64,000 nt of DNA from Vreelandella subterranea (GCF_900111305.1 NZ_FOGS01000007.1:62001-126000); one strand, 5' to 3'. Numbered from the stretch's first letter, positions 44,465 through 54,145 are shown. Notes: generated from the sequence alone by a model not told the origin. Numbers and translations: made by a program.

Positions 44465-45549
44465 AAGAAACACTGCGCCAACGTTTAGATAGCTTTGCCG
44501 ACCGATTCGAAGAGCTGTCGATGCTGTTGTCCGACCCCGAGGTGATCCAGGATCAGCAGCGTTTTCGCGATTACTCCCGCGAATATGCCGAACTTGACGA
44601 ACTGGTGGGGGCTTGGCAGCGCTATCGCCGTATCGAAAACGATATTGATGCAGCGCAGCAGCTCAGCCAGGACAGCGACCCCGAGATACGCGAACTCGCT
44701 GAGATGGAGATCGACGACGGGCGTGAGCAGCTGGACGCGTTAGATGCTGAGCTCAAGCGACTGCTGGTGCCCAAGGACCCTGATGATGGCCGTGGCGTCT
44801 ACCTGGAAGTCCGCGCGGGGACGGGCGGCGATGAAGCCTCATTGTTTGCCGGCGACCTGTTTCGCATGTATTCCCGGTATGCCGAAAAACGCGGTTGGCG
44901 GGTGGAAGTGGTGAGCGCCAGTCACGGCGAACAGGGCGGGTACAAAGAGATTATTTCCCGGGTCAAGGGCGATGGCGTCTACGCCCGGCTGAAGTTTGAG
45001 TCGGGAGCCCACCGCGTCCAGCGCGTCCCCGCCACCGAATCCCAGGGGCGCATTCACACCTCGGCGTGCACCGTGGCGGTGATGCCCGAAGTCGACGATG
45101 TCGGCGATATCGATATCAACGCCGGTGACTTGCGTGTCGATACCTTCCGCTCCAGCGGCGCGGGCGGCCAGCACGTCAATACCACCGACTCGGCGATTCG
45201 CATTACCCACTTGCCCACAGGGGTGGTCGTTGAGTGCCAGGAAGAGCGCAGCCAGCATAAAAACCGGGCCAAGGCGATGTCGCTGCTGGCGGCTAAGTTG
45301 AAGCAAAGCGCCCAGGATGCTCAGCGCCAGGACCAGGCCGATACCCGTCGCTCGCTGGTGGGCTCGGGCGATCGCAGTGAGCGCATCCGCACCTATAACT
45401 TTCCCCAGGGGCGGATTACTGATCATCGCATCAACCTGACACTGTACAAGTTGACCGAAGTGGTGAGCGGTGAACAGCTCGACGATGTGATCGACCCGCT
45501 GGTGCAAGAGTATCAGGCGGAGCAGTTATCTGCCTTGCAGGGTGCCTGA
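44461..45549 (+). CDS. prfA: Peptide chain release factor 1
   Basis: 362 residues. The stop-codon recognition region and the GGQ loop ([16 protein letters not shown], near residue 235) are intact; GGQ is the substrate of PrmC encoded next. The ATG overlaps hemA by 4 bases and the stop overlaps prmC by 1 base. Confidence 0.98.
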   Translation: MKETLRQRLDSFADRFEELSMLLSDPEVIQDQQRFRDYSREYAELDELVGAWQRYRRIENDIDAAQQLSQDSDPEIRELAEMEIDDGREQLDALDAELKRLLVPKDPDDGRGVYLEVRAGTGGDEASLFAGDLFRMYSRYAEKRGWRVEVVSASHGEQGGYKEIISRVKGDGVYARLKFESGAHRVQRVPATESQGRIHTSACTVAVMPEVDDVGDIDINAGDLRVDTFRSSGAGGQHVNTTDSAIRITHLPTGVVVECQEERSQHKNRAKAMSLLAAKLKQSAQDAQRQDQADTRRSLVGSGDRSERIRTYNFPQGRITDHRINLTLYKLTEVVSGEQLDDVIDPLVQEYQAEQLSALQGA

Positions 45550-46403
45550 TGGCCCTGGATGCGTTGCTACGAAAGGCAACGGAGCGGCTGGCGAAGGCAG
45601 GCTCACCCAGTGCGCGGCTGGATGCCGAGGTATTGCTTGGGCATGCCATCGAGCGTGACCGCACCTGGCTGTATACCTGGGGCGATAAAGGCTGTTCAAA
45701 ATGGCAACAGGCGCGGTTCGATGCGCTTGTAGCTGCCCGCGCCCAGGGCTACCCCGTGGCCTACCTGACCGGTGAGCGTGAATTCTGGGGCCTGCGCCTC
45801 ATGACGTCGCCGGATACGCTGATTCCCAGGCCCGATACCGAAACGCTGGTGGCGTTGGCGTTACGCCGCGCGGCGCAACCTCAGGGCCGCTTGCTGGATA
45901 TCGGCACAGGAACCGGGGCGATTGCTCTGGCGTTTGCCAGCGAACGCCCCGGTTGGCAGGTGATCGGCGTTGACCTGCTCCCCGCCGCCGTCGCGCTGGC
46001 GCAAACAAATGCCACACAGCTGGGCCTTGGCAATGCCCGTTTCCAGCAAAGCGACTGGTTCAGTGCCTTAGCTGCCCCGCCTGAGGGGGCGGCTTTCGAC
46101 GTGATTGTCGCCAACCCGCCGTATATAGCGGCGGATGATCCGCATTTGAAACGGGGAGACGTGCGCTTTGAGCCAGCGTCTGCCCTGGTGGCCGACGCCG
46201 ATGGCTTGGCAGATCTGCTGTACCTTATCGTCACGGCGGAGACTTACCTGTCCGATTCGGGGTGGCTGATGCTTGAACATGGCCATGGCCAAGCCGCCGA
46301 ACTGCGCGAGGCCATGCGGGTAGCGGGCTATCAAAACGTTGAAACGGTTCGCGACCTGGGAGGTCATGAACGCGTTACGCTAGGCTCTTTAATTACCGTC
46401 TGA
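45549..46403 (+). CDS. prmC: Release factor glutamine methyltransferase PrmC
   Basis: 284 residues. The SAM site LLDIGTGTGAIALAFA and catalytic VANPPYIA are present. It methylates the Gln in the GGQ motif of RF1/RF2. Its start overlaps the prfA stop (TGATG), so the two are tightly coupled. Confidence 0.97.
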   Translation: MALDALLRKATERLAKAGSPSARLDAEVLLGHAIERDRTWLYTWGDKGCSKWQQARFDALVAARAQGYPVAYLTGEREFWGLRLMTSPDTLIPRPDTETLVALALRRAAQPQGRLLDIGTGTGAIALAFASERPGWQVIGVDLLPAAVALAQTNATQLGLGNARFQQSDWFSALAAPPEGAAFDVIVANPPYIAADDPHLKRGDVRFEPASALVADADGLADLLYLIVTAETYLSDSGWLMLEHGHGQAAELREAMRVAGYQNVETVRDLGGHERVTLGSLITV

Positions 46404-46425
46404 TTCTTCAGTAATGGATCCTGCC

Positions 46426-46926
46426 ATGAAAGCAAAAAACAAAACGCTGGACCGTATCGATCTAAAAATCCTGCGCTGTCTGCAGGAAAACGCGCGAATT
46501 TCGTATGTGGACCTGGCCACCGAGGTGGGGCTTTCGACAACCCCCTGTCTGGAGAGGGTCAAGCGCCTTGAAAAGGCCGGCATCATTCGTGGCTATCAAG
46601 CGATTCTCGATCCTCAGGCGCTCAAGGCGAATCTACTGGTGTTTGTCGAGATCAGCCTTGAAACCCAGTCGCCCGCCGTTTTCGATGAATTTCGACGCGC
46701 AGTGGAAAAGCTGCCGCAGATTCAGGAATGCCACCTGGTCTCAGGGCAGTTTGATTACATTTTAAAATGCCGTATTCCCGAAATGTCGGCGTATCGCCAA
46801 CTGCTTGGTGATGTCGTCCTGACCCTGCCGGGCGTCAAGGAGTCGAAAAGTTACGTGGTCATGGAGGAGGTGAAAGAAAGCTTCAGCCTGCATGTACCTG
46901 AGTTTGAGGATTTCGAGGAAAAGTAG
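46426..46926 (+). CDS. lrp: Leucine-responsive regulatory protein Lrp
   Basis: 166 residues from ATG 46426 (an ATG 12 bases earlier has no ribosome binding site). The helix-turn-helix is in ARISYVDLATEVGLSTTPCLERVKRLE, and the RAM domain covers VFVEISLETQ to the C-terminus. PCLERV, IQECHLVSGQFDYIL and YVVMEEVKE match E. coli Lrp closely. Lrp is a global regulator of amino-acid metabolism. It sits between prmC and moeB, where other gammaproteobacteria usually have them adjacent. Confidence 0.93.
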   Translation: MKAKNKTLDRIDLKILRCLQENARISYVDLATEVGLSTTPCLERVKRLEKAGIIRGYQAILDPQALKANLLVFVEISLETQSPAVFDEFRRAVEKLPQIQECHLVSGQFDYILKCRIPEMSAYRQLLGDVVLTLPGVKESKSYVVMEEVKESFSLHVPEFEDFEEK

Positions 46927-46929
46927 CCC

Positions 46930-47685
46930 ATGATGGATGATCCCGCGCTGCTGCGCTATAGCCGTCAGATCATGTTGCCAGAGGTGGATATCGACGGTCA
47001 GGAGCGGCTGATCGGTAGCCATGCACTGATTGTCGGGGCCGGTGGGTTGGGGTCGCCGGCGGCGCTGTATCTGGCGGCGGCGGGGGTGGGGCATATCACC
47101 CTGGTTGATGCGGATAGCGTTGAGCTTTCCAATCTGCAGCGTCAAATTGCCCACCAGCAGGCGAGTATCGGTCATAACAAGGCCGATTCGGCCAAGGCCA
47201 GTATGCAGGCACTCAACCCTGAGTGCCGGGTCAGTACGGTCGTGGAGCACGCCCAGGGTGAGCTGCTCGAGCGGTTGGTTGCCACCGCCGATGTGGTGCT
47301 TGACTGCACGGATCGCTTTTCCAGCCGTTACGCCATCAATGCCGCCTCGCAAAAAGCCAGGGTGCCGCTGGTATCCGGGGCTGCGATTCGTTTTTCAGGG
47401 CAACTGGCGGTATTTGATCCGCGTCAGCCCGATGCGCCCTGTTACGCCTGTTTGTACCCACCCGATGGGCAAGGCGATGATGCGTTGAGCTGTGCAGAAA
47501 GCGGCGTGATGGCCCCTCTGGTCGGCGTGATCGGCTGCTTCCAGGCCGTCGAGGCGTTCAAGCTGCTCAGTGGCGCTGGCAAGGCCCACCAGGGGCTATC
47601 GCTTTTCGAGGCGCTAAGCGGCCACTGGCGACACTTTAACGTCCCCAGGGATCCTGCCTGTCCGGTCTGCGCGCCTGCCCGTTAA
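46930..47685 (+). CDS. moeB: Molybdopterin-synthase adenylyltransferase MoeB
   Basis: 251 residues. The ATP-binding GAGGLGSPAALYLAAAG, the DCTDRFSSRY segment and two Cys pairs (CYAC, CPVC) for zinc mark a ThiF/MoeB-type E1-like enzyme that activates MoaD. The nearby catalytic Cys is probably in SCAESGVMAPLVG. The ATG is four bases after the lrp stop. Its TAA shares TTAA with the convergent bactofilin gene. Confidence 0.93.
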   Translation: MMDDPALLRYSRQIMLPEVDIDGQERLIGSHALIVGAGGLGSPAALYLAAAGVGHITLVDADSVELSNLQRQIAHQQASIGHNKADSAKASMQALNPECRVSTVVEHAQGELLERLVATADVVLDCTDRFSSRYAINAASQKARVPLVSGAAIRFSGQLAVFDPRQPDAPCYACLYPPDGQGDDALSCAESGVMAPLVGVIGCFQAVEAFKLLSGAGKAHQGLSLFEALSGHWRHFNVPRDPACPVCAPAR

Positions 47686-48254
47686 GGGGTGTCGGTTTCT
47701 TCTTTTGTGGCGGTGCCGTCATCAGCCGGGAGGCTGGCTTTCTGCGGGTCGGCCTGTGGTGTTGACGACTCGTGCTTCCCCTTGCTGTTGACGCCCTTTG
47801 ACGGTGGCGCTGAAAAGACGCTGGTGAAAATGTCGTTATCCGGGTTCATGTCGATGCTGCCATGAAAGACGCTGCCGTCCTCGAGTACCAGGCAGGGAGT
47901 GGTAAGGGTGCCGGTCACGTACGCCCCGTCATGCACCGTTATCTTATGCAGGGCAACCAGGTTGCCGTCCACGCTACCCGAAACACGCAAGGTATGCGCG
48001 TAGGCGTCGCCACTGAGGCTGCCATTTTTGCCCAGTGTCACGGTGTGCTGTTTGCAGGTCACGACGCCAGTGACCTGGCCTTCGATGGTAATGTCTTCGT
48101 CGCTATTGATATCGCCATGAACCTGGGTATTACTGCCGATCACCGAGGTGCTTTGCCGTGACGTAGTGGGCAGGCTGAGGGTCTCATCCGGCATTGCCTG
48201 TTGCGTGTCCTTCGTGCTGTGTGGCGCAGTGGGTGGTTTGGTTTTACTGAACAT
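47682..48254 (-). CDS. Bactofilin, soluble, with long disordered tails
   Basis: 190 residues. The central beta-helix (about residues 35-145) shows regular 6-residue turns: IGSNTQVHGDINSDEDITIEG, VTLGKNGSLSGDAYAHTL, VLEDGSVFHGSIDM. No membrane segment is seen. Bactofilins polymerise into filaments that act in cell shape and envelope organisation. N- and C-terminal tails (about 30 and 45 residues) are Ser/Thr/Lys/Gln-rich. It is divergent from a second, membrane-anchored bactofilin, with 208 bases between starts, and convergent with moeB by sharing a TTAA. Confidence 0.85.
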   Translation of the reverse strand: MFSKTKPPTAPHSTKDTQQAMPDETLSLPTTSRQSTSVIGSNTQVHGDINSDEDITIEGQVTGVVTCKQHTVTLGKNGSLSGDAYAHTLRVSGSVDGNLVALHKITVHDGAYVTGTLTTPCLVLEDGSVFHGSIDMNPDNDIFTSVFSAPPSKGVNSKGKHESSTPQADPQKASLPADDGTATKEETDTP

Positions 48255-48394
48255 GCGATATACCTGTTGGGGTTGAGAGCGGTTGCCATGGCGGCAATAG
48301 CAGCATGATGGCTGTGTTTCATGCGATATTGTTAATTTACGCTGAACATGGTTAAGTCAAAGCGCAAAGATACCGCGCAACTCGCCTTGTATTC

Positions 48395-48426
48395 TTGACG
48401 TTAGCTGATCAGCTTGGGTCTATAAC
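48395..48426 (+). promoter_or_regulatory. Possible promoter with palindrome between the two bactofilin genes
   Basis: TTGACG (48395-48400), a palindrome AGCTGATCAGCT (48403-48414), and TATAAC (48421-48426) or TCTATA two bases earlier. The 20-base spacer of the first choice is too long; TCTATA gives 18. A protein bound at the palindrome could control it. Low confidence. Confidence 0.35.
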
Positions 48427-48462
48427 ATTGACGCTGAATGAAAAGCGGGGGCATCGCATCTC

Positions 48463-49038
48463 ATGGGTATTGAAACATGGCTGATTTTGCTTAGCGTTGC
48501 GGTAATGACATTGATTATTGTGGATGGTAGGCGTAAAAAACTGAAAAAACGGGCAGCGAAAATTGATGACGCCTCAAGGGTAAGCGCTCGAACCGACGAC
48601 GCAGCAGCCGTTGATAATGCGCGGACCCTGCCTGCTTTGTCTGATGCCTTCACGCCGTCTGAGGAGCCGCCCCGTTGCGACGGTGATGTTTCGCATGAGG
48701 CCTCGAGCAGAGAGGGAAGTTATCTGGGAGTGGCGACGCAGGTAGCGGGTAACATCATTGCCAATGAAAGCGTGTCGATTAAAGGGTGCGTGGTGGGGTC
48801 TGTGATTGCCAGGCATCAACTGATTCAACTGGGCGCCAGCAGTTTGGTCAGCGCTGACCTGGAAGGGGGGCATGTCTGTATCGATGGCCATCTGGACGGC
48901 GACGTCCATGCCAGTGAGAGATTGACCCTGATGTCGAGTGCCAAGGTGCATGGTGCGATGTCAACGAACCGTTTTGAATGTCATTCCGGTGCAAACCTCA
49001 CAGGTACCGTCGCAGACTGTCAGGCCACCGACAGGTGA
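48463..49038 (+). CDS. Membrane-anchored bactofilin with ZipA-like N-terminus
   Basis: 191 residues. Residues 1-24 begin MGIETWLILLSVAVM and continue as a hydrophobic helix that ends in VDGRRKK, close to the N-terminal anchor of the division protein ZipA (hydrophobic helix, then a short DG plus basic stretch). An acidic/Ser-rich linker follows (about 35-85), then a bactofilin beta-helix (about 90-185: LGVATQVAGNIIANESVSIKG, LGASSLVSADLEGGH). The arrangement implies a membrane-tethered filament protein. ZipA itself has a C-terminal FtsZ-binding domain, which is absent. A GGGGG run lies upstream, at poor spacing. Confidence 0.8.
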   Translation: MGIETWLILLSVAVMTLIIVDGRRKKLKKRAAKIDDASRVSARTDDAAAVDNARTLPALSDAFTPSEEPPRCDGDVSHEASSREGSYLGVATQVAGNIIANESVSIKGCVVGSVIARHQLIQLGASSLVSADLEGGHVCIDGHLDGDVHASERLTLMSSAKVHGAMSTNRFECHSGANLTGTVADCQATDR

Positions 49039-49043
49039 GCATA

Positions 49044-49067
49044 AAAAAGCCCGCTAGTCAGCGGGCG
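49044..49067 (-). terminator. Rho-independent terminator of ahpF
   Basis: GCCCGCT (49050-49056) pairs with AGCGGGC (49061-49067); the A-run before it gives six T residues on the minus strand, so it ends transcription of ahpF. It lies next to the end of the membrane-anchored bactofilin gene. Confidence 0.8.
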
Positions 49068-49154
49068 CGACGCCATTGTACTCAGCGTTAAAGGAAATTG
49101 GTCCAAGCGTAGTTAACAATTACCCGTGGACCGGTAGGGGGATTTGGGGGCAAC

Positions 49155-50711
49155 CTAGAGGCGTATCAGGTAGTCGAAGGCGCCCAGTGATGCCTTGGCA
49201 CCTTCGCCCATGGCAATAACGATCTGCTTGTAAGGCACGGTGGTGACGTCCCCGGCGGCAAAAATGCCCGGCACCGATGTCATGCCATGTGCATCGACGA
49301 TGATTTCGCCGCGCGGGCTCATCTCGATGGGCGAACCTTTCAGCCATTCGGTGTTGGGTACCAGGCCAATCTGCACAAAAATACCTTCCAGCGCGACGTG
49401 CTTGATTTCGTCGTTGGTACGGTCCTTGTAGGTCAAGCCATTCACGCGGCTACCGTCGCCGATTACTTCGGTGGTCTGGGCGTTGAGGATGATATCCACG
49501 TTGGGCAGGCTCTTGAGTTTTTTCTGCAGGACGGCGTCGGCGCGCATTTCTCCCATGAACTCGATCAGCGTCACGTGCCCGACAATGCCTGCCAGGTCAA
49601 TCGCGGCCTCTACGCCGGAATTACCGCCGCCAATCACGGCGACATGCTTGCCCTTGAACAGCGGGCCGTCGCAGTGCGGACAGTACGCCACGCCTTTGTT
49701 ACGGTAGGTCTGCTCGCCAGGCACGTTCATTTCACGCCAGCGCGCGCCGGTGGCCAATACCAGCGTCTTGCTTTTAAGCGTGGCGCCGGACGCCAATGTC
49801 ACCTCGTGCAGGCCGCCTTCAGTATCGGCAGTTTTGAGCGAGGTGGCGCGCTGCAGGTTCATCACGTCCACTTCGTAATCCTTGACGTGTTCCTCGAGCG
49901 CGCTGACCAGCTTGGGCCCCTCGGTGTGCGATACCGAGATGAAGTTTTCAATGCCCATGGTGTCGGCCACCTGACCGCCGAAGCGTTCGGCTGCGATGCC
50001 GGTATGGATGCCTTTGCGCGCCGAGTAAATGGCGGCCGCGGCGCCGGCCGGCCCACCGCCAAGCACCAGGGTGTCAAAGGCCGCTTTTTCGCTGAGTTTT
50101 TTCGCCTCGCGTTCGGCGGCCCCGGTATCCACCTTGGCAAGAATTTGCTCAAGGGTCATGCGACCTTGATCAAAGGGCTTGCCGTTGAGGTAGATGCTGG
50201 GCACCGACATGATCTCGCGGTCTTCCACCTCGTCCTGGAACAGTGCGCCGTCGATGGCAACGTGGCGAATATTGGGGTTGAAAATCGCCATCAGGTTGAG
50301 TGCCTGGACAACATCGGGGCAGTTCTGGCAAGACAGCGAATAGTAGGTTTCAAAGACCATTTCCTGATCGAGCGCGCGGATCTGGTCGAGGACATCGTCA
50401 CTGGCCTTGGGCGGGTGTCCGCCAACCTGCAGCAGGGCCAGGACGAGGGAGGTGAACTCGTGGCCCATGGGAATGCCCGCAAACACGACGCCAGTGTCTT
50501 CGCCGGGCCGGGTAATGGCGAAAGACGGTGTTCGCGGATTGTTGCCTTCCGTCGACAGGGTGATCTTGTCGCTCAAGCTGCTAATGTCTTGTAGCAGGTT
50601 GAGCAATTCCTTCGATTTATCACCGTCATCCAGCGAGGCGACAAGCTCAAGCGGATGCGTTACTTTTTCCAAATACGCTTTTAGCTGATCTTTTAAATTG
50701 GCGTCGAGCAT
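49155..50711 (-). CDS. ahpF: Alkyl hydroperoxide reductase subunit F
   Basis: 518 residues from ATG 50711. The N-terminal thioredoxin-like fold carries [10 protein letters not shown]; the FAD domain has [17 protein letters not shown] and the active-site pair is in [10 protein letters not shown]. The enzyme passes electrons from NADH to AhpC. The length is near E. coli AhpF (521). A longer frame starts upstream, but [14 protein letters not shown] is the usual N-terminus. GAGG is 11 bases before it, slightly far. It is downstream of ahpC in an operon. Confidence 0.96.
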   Translation of the reverse strand: MLDANLKDQLKAYLEKVTHPLELVASLDDGDKSKELLNLLQDISSLSDKITLSTEGNNPRTPSFAITRPGEDTGVVFAGIPMGHEFTSLVLALLQVGGHPPKASDDVLDQIRALDQEMVFETYYSLSCQNCPDVVQALNLMAIFNPNIRHVAIDGALFQDEVEDREIMSVPSIYLNGKPFDQGRMTLEQILAKVDTGAAEREAKKLSEKAAFDTLVLGGGPAGAAAAIYSARKGIHTGIAAERFGGQVADTMGIENFISVSHTEGPKLVSALEEHVKDYEVDVMNLQRATSLKTADTEGGLHEVTLASGATLKSKTLVLATGARWREMNVPGEQTYRNKGVAYCPHCDGPLFKGKHVAVIGGGNSGVEAAIDLAGIVGHVTLIEFMGEMRADAVLQKKLKSLPNVDIILNAQTTEVIGDGSRVNGLTYKDRTNDEIKHVALEGIFVQIGLVPNTEWLKGSPIEMSPRGEIIVDAHGMTSVPGIFAAGDVTTVPYKQIVIAMGEGAKASLGAFDYLIRL

Positions 50712-50785
50712 GATCGAAACAACCTCTTGGCTTACAAAGGTGTATGACGGCAATGGGGTCGTCGTTTCAGGGGTACCAGACAACA

Positions 50786-50808
50786 GCACCCGGGTGATCC
50801 CCGGGTGC
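50786..50808 (-). terminator. Intergenic hairpin between ahpC and ahpF
   Basis: GCACCCGGG (50786-50794) pairs with CCCGGGTGC (50800-50808). It lies between ahpC and ahpF and has no T-run, so it may be a partial terminator or an RNase-stop that gives more ahpC than ahpF. Confidence 0.5.
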
Positions 50809-50846
50809 CTGTCGAAAACTAACGCGTTGCGGCGCCGTTAATAGCG

Positions 50847-51410
50847 TTAGATCTTGCCGACCAGATCCAGCGAGGGTGCGAGGGTCTCTTCGCCTTCTTT
50901 CCACTTGGCAGGGCAGACTTCGTTGGGGTTGGCACGCACATGTTGCGCGGCTTTCACCTTGCGCAGCAGCTCTTCGGCGTTGCGGCCAATGTTGCCGGCG
51001 TTGATTTCAACGATCTGGATCTTGCCGTCGGGGTCGACAACAAAGGTGCCGCGCTCGGCGAGGCCAGCGTCTTCAATCAAGACGTCAAAGTTGCGCGAGA
51101 TACGCAGCGTCGGGTCAGCAATCATCGGGAATTGCAGCTTGCCGATGGTCTCCGAGCTGTCGTGCCATGCCTTGTGGGTAAAGTGCGTGTCGGTAGAGAC
51201 GCTGTAAATTTCGACACCGAGTTTCTTGAATTCTTCATAGTTGTCTGCCAGATCACCAAGCTCGGTTGGGCAGACAAAGGTAAAGTCGGCTGGATAGAAG
51301 AAGAAGATGCTCCACTGACCTTGTAGATCGGCGTCAGAAACGTCAACGAATTCTCCGTTCAAGTAAGCGGTTGCGTTGAACGGTTTGACTTCAGAATTGA
51401 TCAAGGACAT
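50847..51410 (-). CDS. ahpC: Alkyl hydroperoxide reductase subunit C (peroxiredoxin)
   Basis: 187 residues. Peroxidatic Cys47 is in [11 protein letters not shown] and resolving Cys166 in [10 protein letters not shown], matching E. coli AhpC exactly in position. It reduces organic peroxides and hydrogen peroxide and is recycled by AhpF. GGAGAT precedes the ATG. The upstream region may contain an OxyR site, but I could not confirm it. Confidence 0.97.
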   Translation of the reverse strand: MSLINSEVKPFNATAYLNGEFVDVSDADLQGQWSIFFFYPADFTFVCPTELGDLADNYEEFKKLGVEIYSVSTDTHFTHKAWHDSSETIGKLQFPMIADPTLRISRNFDVLIEDAGLAERGTFVVDPDGKIQIVEINAGNIGRNAEELLRKVKAAQHVRANPNEVCPAKWKEGEETLAPSLDLVGKI

Positions 51411-51730
51411 CTATAACATCTCCATTGGCAACGAATGACAGTAAATAATCTCGATAGTTAGACTAAAGGCTAGGTTATAACTGATGAAATTGGAAAAAAA
51501 TATCAAGCAGATAGAAGGAGACTATTGATAGAGCTCGCATATGTTCATGTCGTGTATTGCGCTACGCTGGGGTAGAAGCAGGCTGCCTGTGGGCATAATA
51601 CTTTTTTGCGCGTTGTCTTGCGGTAGCGGGCTCCGCGCCGCAAAATTCGCACGGCCAGTCGCTCAGTGGCGAACGGGCGAGGTTAAAACCTTACTTGAGT
51701 TTATCGTTGGTTTCACTAAGGAGCAGGGTA
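51411..51730. other. Gap between ahpC and potF (320 bases)
   Basis: A region of divergent control. AT-rich 51440-51530 should hold the ahpC promoter. Nearer potF, a hairpin (TTGCGG near 51618 with CCGCAA near 51639) lies in the probable leader. A -10-like CATAAT is near 51594. An open frame in the region lacks a ribosome binding site and is not called. Confidence 0.4.
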
Positions 51731-52834
51731 ATGGGGAATATCCACAAACTTTCCAGGGCCGTTGCGGCCATTTCACTTGCCGCAGCGGCAACCACTGTCA
51801 ATGCCGATGAAGTCCGGGTATACAACTGGTCCGACTATATTGCACCCGATACATTGGAAAAGTTCACGGAACGCACTGGCATCGAGGTTACCTACGACGT
51901 ATTTGACAGCAACGAAATACTCGATGCGGCATTGCTTTCAGGCCGGTCCGGCTACGATGTGGTGGTGCCGTCCACCTACTATCTCACGCGGCAAATGAAA
52001 GCCGATGTGTATCAACCGCTTGACCATGACAAGATTCCCAATTTAGAGCACTTGAATCCGGCGCTGATGGAGAACCTGGAAGCGGTCGACCCAGGCAGTG
52101 AGTACTCGGTGCCGTATATGTGGGGAACCAACGGTATTGGTTACAACGTTGATCGCGTTAAAGAAATTCTTGGCGAAGATGCCCCGGTCGATAGTTGGGC
52201 CTTGCTGTTTGACCCTGAGATCACCGGACAACTCAGCGAGGCCGGTTGCGGGCTGTCGATGCTGGATTCCGGCGATGAAATGCTGTCGCCCGCGATGGTT
52301 TATCTGGGCCTGGACCCGACGAATGAAAGCCGCGAAGACCTTGAAGCAGCAGGTGAGTTACTCGCCAAAGTGCGTGATGACATGACCTACTTCCACTCGT
52401 CTCGCTATGTGTCGGACCTGGCCAACGGCGACATCTGTGTGGCGGCCGGTTACTCGGGGGATATTTTCCAGGCGGCCGACCGGGCTGAAGAAGCCGGGCG
52501 TGATTTCGAAATTGCTTACAGCATCCCCAAAGAAGGTGCGGCATTGTGGTTTGACATGATGGCGATTCCCGCCGATGCGCCCAATCCCGATAACGCCCAT
52601 GCCTTCATCAACTTTATTCTTGATCCGCAAATCGCCGCCGAAATCACCGAGTACGTGCGTTATGCCAACCCCAACGCCGCGGCGGATGAATACCTTTCAG
52701 AGGAGATTCTCAACGACCCCGCCATCTACCCTGATACTGACGTGATGGATAACCTCTACGTTCAGGTTGAAAAGCCCCAGGACATCCAGCGCGCTCGCAC
52801 TCGTATCTGGAACCGCGTAAAATCCGGTCGCTAA
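51731..52834 (+). CDS. potF: Putrescine ABC transporter, periplasmic binding protein
   Basis: 367 residues from ATG 51731 (AAGGAGCAGGGTA just upstream) with a signal peptide (cleavage near ADEVRVYNWSDYI). The motifs VYNWSDYI, GYDVVVPSTYYL and WGTNGIGYNVDRV match PotF, which binds putrescine. The gene order potF-potG-potH-potI is that of the E. coli putrescine importer. Confidence 0.95.
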   Translation: MGNIHKLSRAVAAISLAAAATTVNADEVRVYNWSDYIAPDTLEKFTERTGIEVTYDVFDSNEILDAALLSGRSGYDVVVPSTYYLTRQMKADVYQPLDHDKIPNLEHLNPALMENLEAVDPGSEYSVPYMWGTNGIGYNVDRVKEILGEDAPVDSWALLFDPEITGQLSEAGCGLSMLDSGDEMLSPAMVYLGLDPTNESREDLEAAGELLAKVRDDMTYFHSSRYVSDLANGDICVAAGYSGDIFQAADRAEEAGRDFEIAYSIPKEGAALWFDMMAIPADAPNPDNAHAFINFILDPQIAAEITEYVRYANPNAAADEYLSEEILNDPAIYPDTDVMDNLYVQVEKPQDIQRARTRIWNRVKSGR

Positions 52835-52940
52835 GATACGTTCATCCGACGGCGAGCTCAGGCATCTAAAGGATTGGCCTGGGCTCGCTGTTTGTTTTTT
52901 GATTGCCCGCTGTCTGCGGGCCTTTTGATGGGAGTGGCGA

Positions 52941-54122
52941 ATGGTGACTACGCCGCTATCGAACGACGCGTCATCCAATCTTCCTGCCAATGCCGCTGCA
53001 ATGCGCGCCCTGGGCAAAGCCCCACGGTTCGCGGACGACATCGTGCTGGAGGTGAAGCGGTTAAGCAAACGCTTTGATGACGCCTTGGCGGTAGATGACG
53101 TCAATCTGCAGGTAAAGCGCGGTGAGATTTTTGCCTTGCTGGGTGGCTCTGGCTCTGGCAAGTCAACGCTGCTACGCATGTTGGCGGGGTTTGAAACGCC
53201 CACCGAGGGACGTATCTTGTTGGGCGGCGACGATATTACCGCCATGCCGCCGCACAAGCGTCCCATCAACATGATGTTTCAATCCTATGCGCTGTTTCCG
53301 CACTTGACCGTGGCCCAGAACATCGCCTTTGGGCTAAAGCAGGACAAACTGCCCAAGGCGGATATCGAGGCGCGGGTCGCGCATATGCTCAAGCTGGTGC
53401 ACATGGAGCGTTTTGCCAAGCGCAAGCCACACCAGCTTTCCGGCGGCCAGCGCCAGCGCGTGGCACTTGCCCGCTCGCTGGCCAAACGCCCCAAGCTGTT
53501 GCTGCTTGATGAGCCGATGGGGGCGCTGGACAAGAAACTGCGTACCGAAATGCAACTGGAAGTGGTCGAGATCATCGAGCAGGTCGGGGTGACCTGCATC
53601 ATGGTCACCCACGATCAGGAAGAAGCCATGACCATGGCCGACCGCGTGGCGATCATGGCCGACGGCTGGATCGAGCAGGTAGGCTCGCCGATCGATGTCT
53701 ACGAAAGCCCCGTCAGCCGCATGGTGGCCGAATTCGTCGGCACGGTGAATCTATTTGAAGGTGAAATCGTCGAAGACGCCGCCGACCACTGTAAAATCGT
53801 CTCGCCGCTGCTCGAACGGCCGATCTATATCGACCACGGTATAACCACCCAGGCCGTGGACCGGCGGGTGTGGGCCGCGCTTCGGCCGGAGAAGATCTGG
53901 CTGACCCGCGAATGCCCATCCACTGCCTGTAACTGGAGCGCAGGCAAGGTGGAAGATATCGCCTATCTGGGTGGCTTTTCGCTTTATTACGTGCGCACCC
54001 CCAGTGGTCAACTCATCAAGGTCAGCATGGCCAACACCGAGCGTCGCGGCGACCGACCCACCTGGGAAGACCAGGTGTATGTGTACTGGGAAGATCATAG
54101 CGCCATGGTGCTGAACCGTTAG
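52941..54122 (+). CDS. potG: Putrescine ABC transporter ATPase
   Basis: 393 residues. Walker A GGSGSGKSTLLRM, the ABC signature LSGGQRQRVALARSLAKRP and Walker B LLLLDEPMGALDKKL are complete. A TOBE-type domain ends the protein. It powers putrescine import with PotH and PotI. GGGAG precedes the ATG. A short hairpin follows before potH. Confidence 0.96.
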   Translation: MVTTPLSNDASSNLPANAAAMRALGKAPRFADDIVLEVKRLSKRFDDALAVDDVNLQVKRGEIFALLGGSGSGKSTLLRMLAGFETPTEGRILLGGDDITAMPPHKRPINMMFQSYALFPHLTVAQNIAFGLKQDKLPKADIEARVAHMLKLVHMERFAKRKPHQLSGGQRQRVALARSLAKRPKLLLLDEPMGALDKKLRTEMQLEVVEIIEQVGVTCIMVTHDQEEAMTMADRVAIMADGWIEQVGSPIDVYESPVSRMVAEFVGTVNLFEGEIVEDAADHCKIVSPLLERPIYIDHGITTQAVDRRVWAALRPEKIWLTRECPSTACNWSAGKVEDIAYLGGFSLYYVRTPSGQLIKVSMANTERRGDRPTWEDQVYVYWEDHSAMVLNR

Positions 54123-54145
54123 CATGGGCACCTTACTCGTCTATG

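Noticed and set aside
49287..50594. A 435-codon open frame antisense to ahpF
   Set aside because: It lies within a well-supported ahpF gene, has no ribosome binding site, and its composition is that of the reverse strand of a GC-rich gene.
51440..51490. OxyR-like ATAG/TATA spacing upstream of ahpC
   Set aside because: Only some of the four expected half-sites match; the pattern is too weak to claim without a comparison.
51541..51810. An 89-codon frame starting in the ahpC-potF gap
   Set aside because: It runs into potF in another frame, lacks a ribosome binding site and resembles chance coding.
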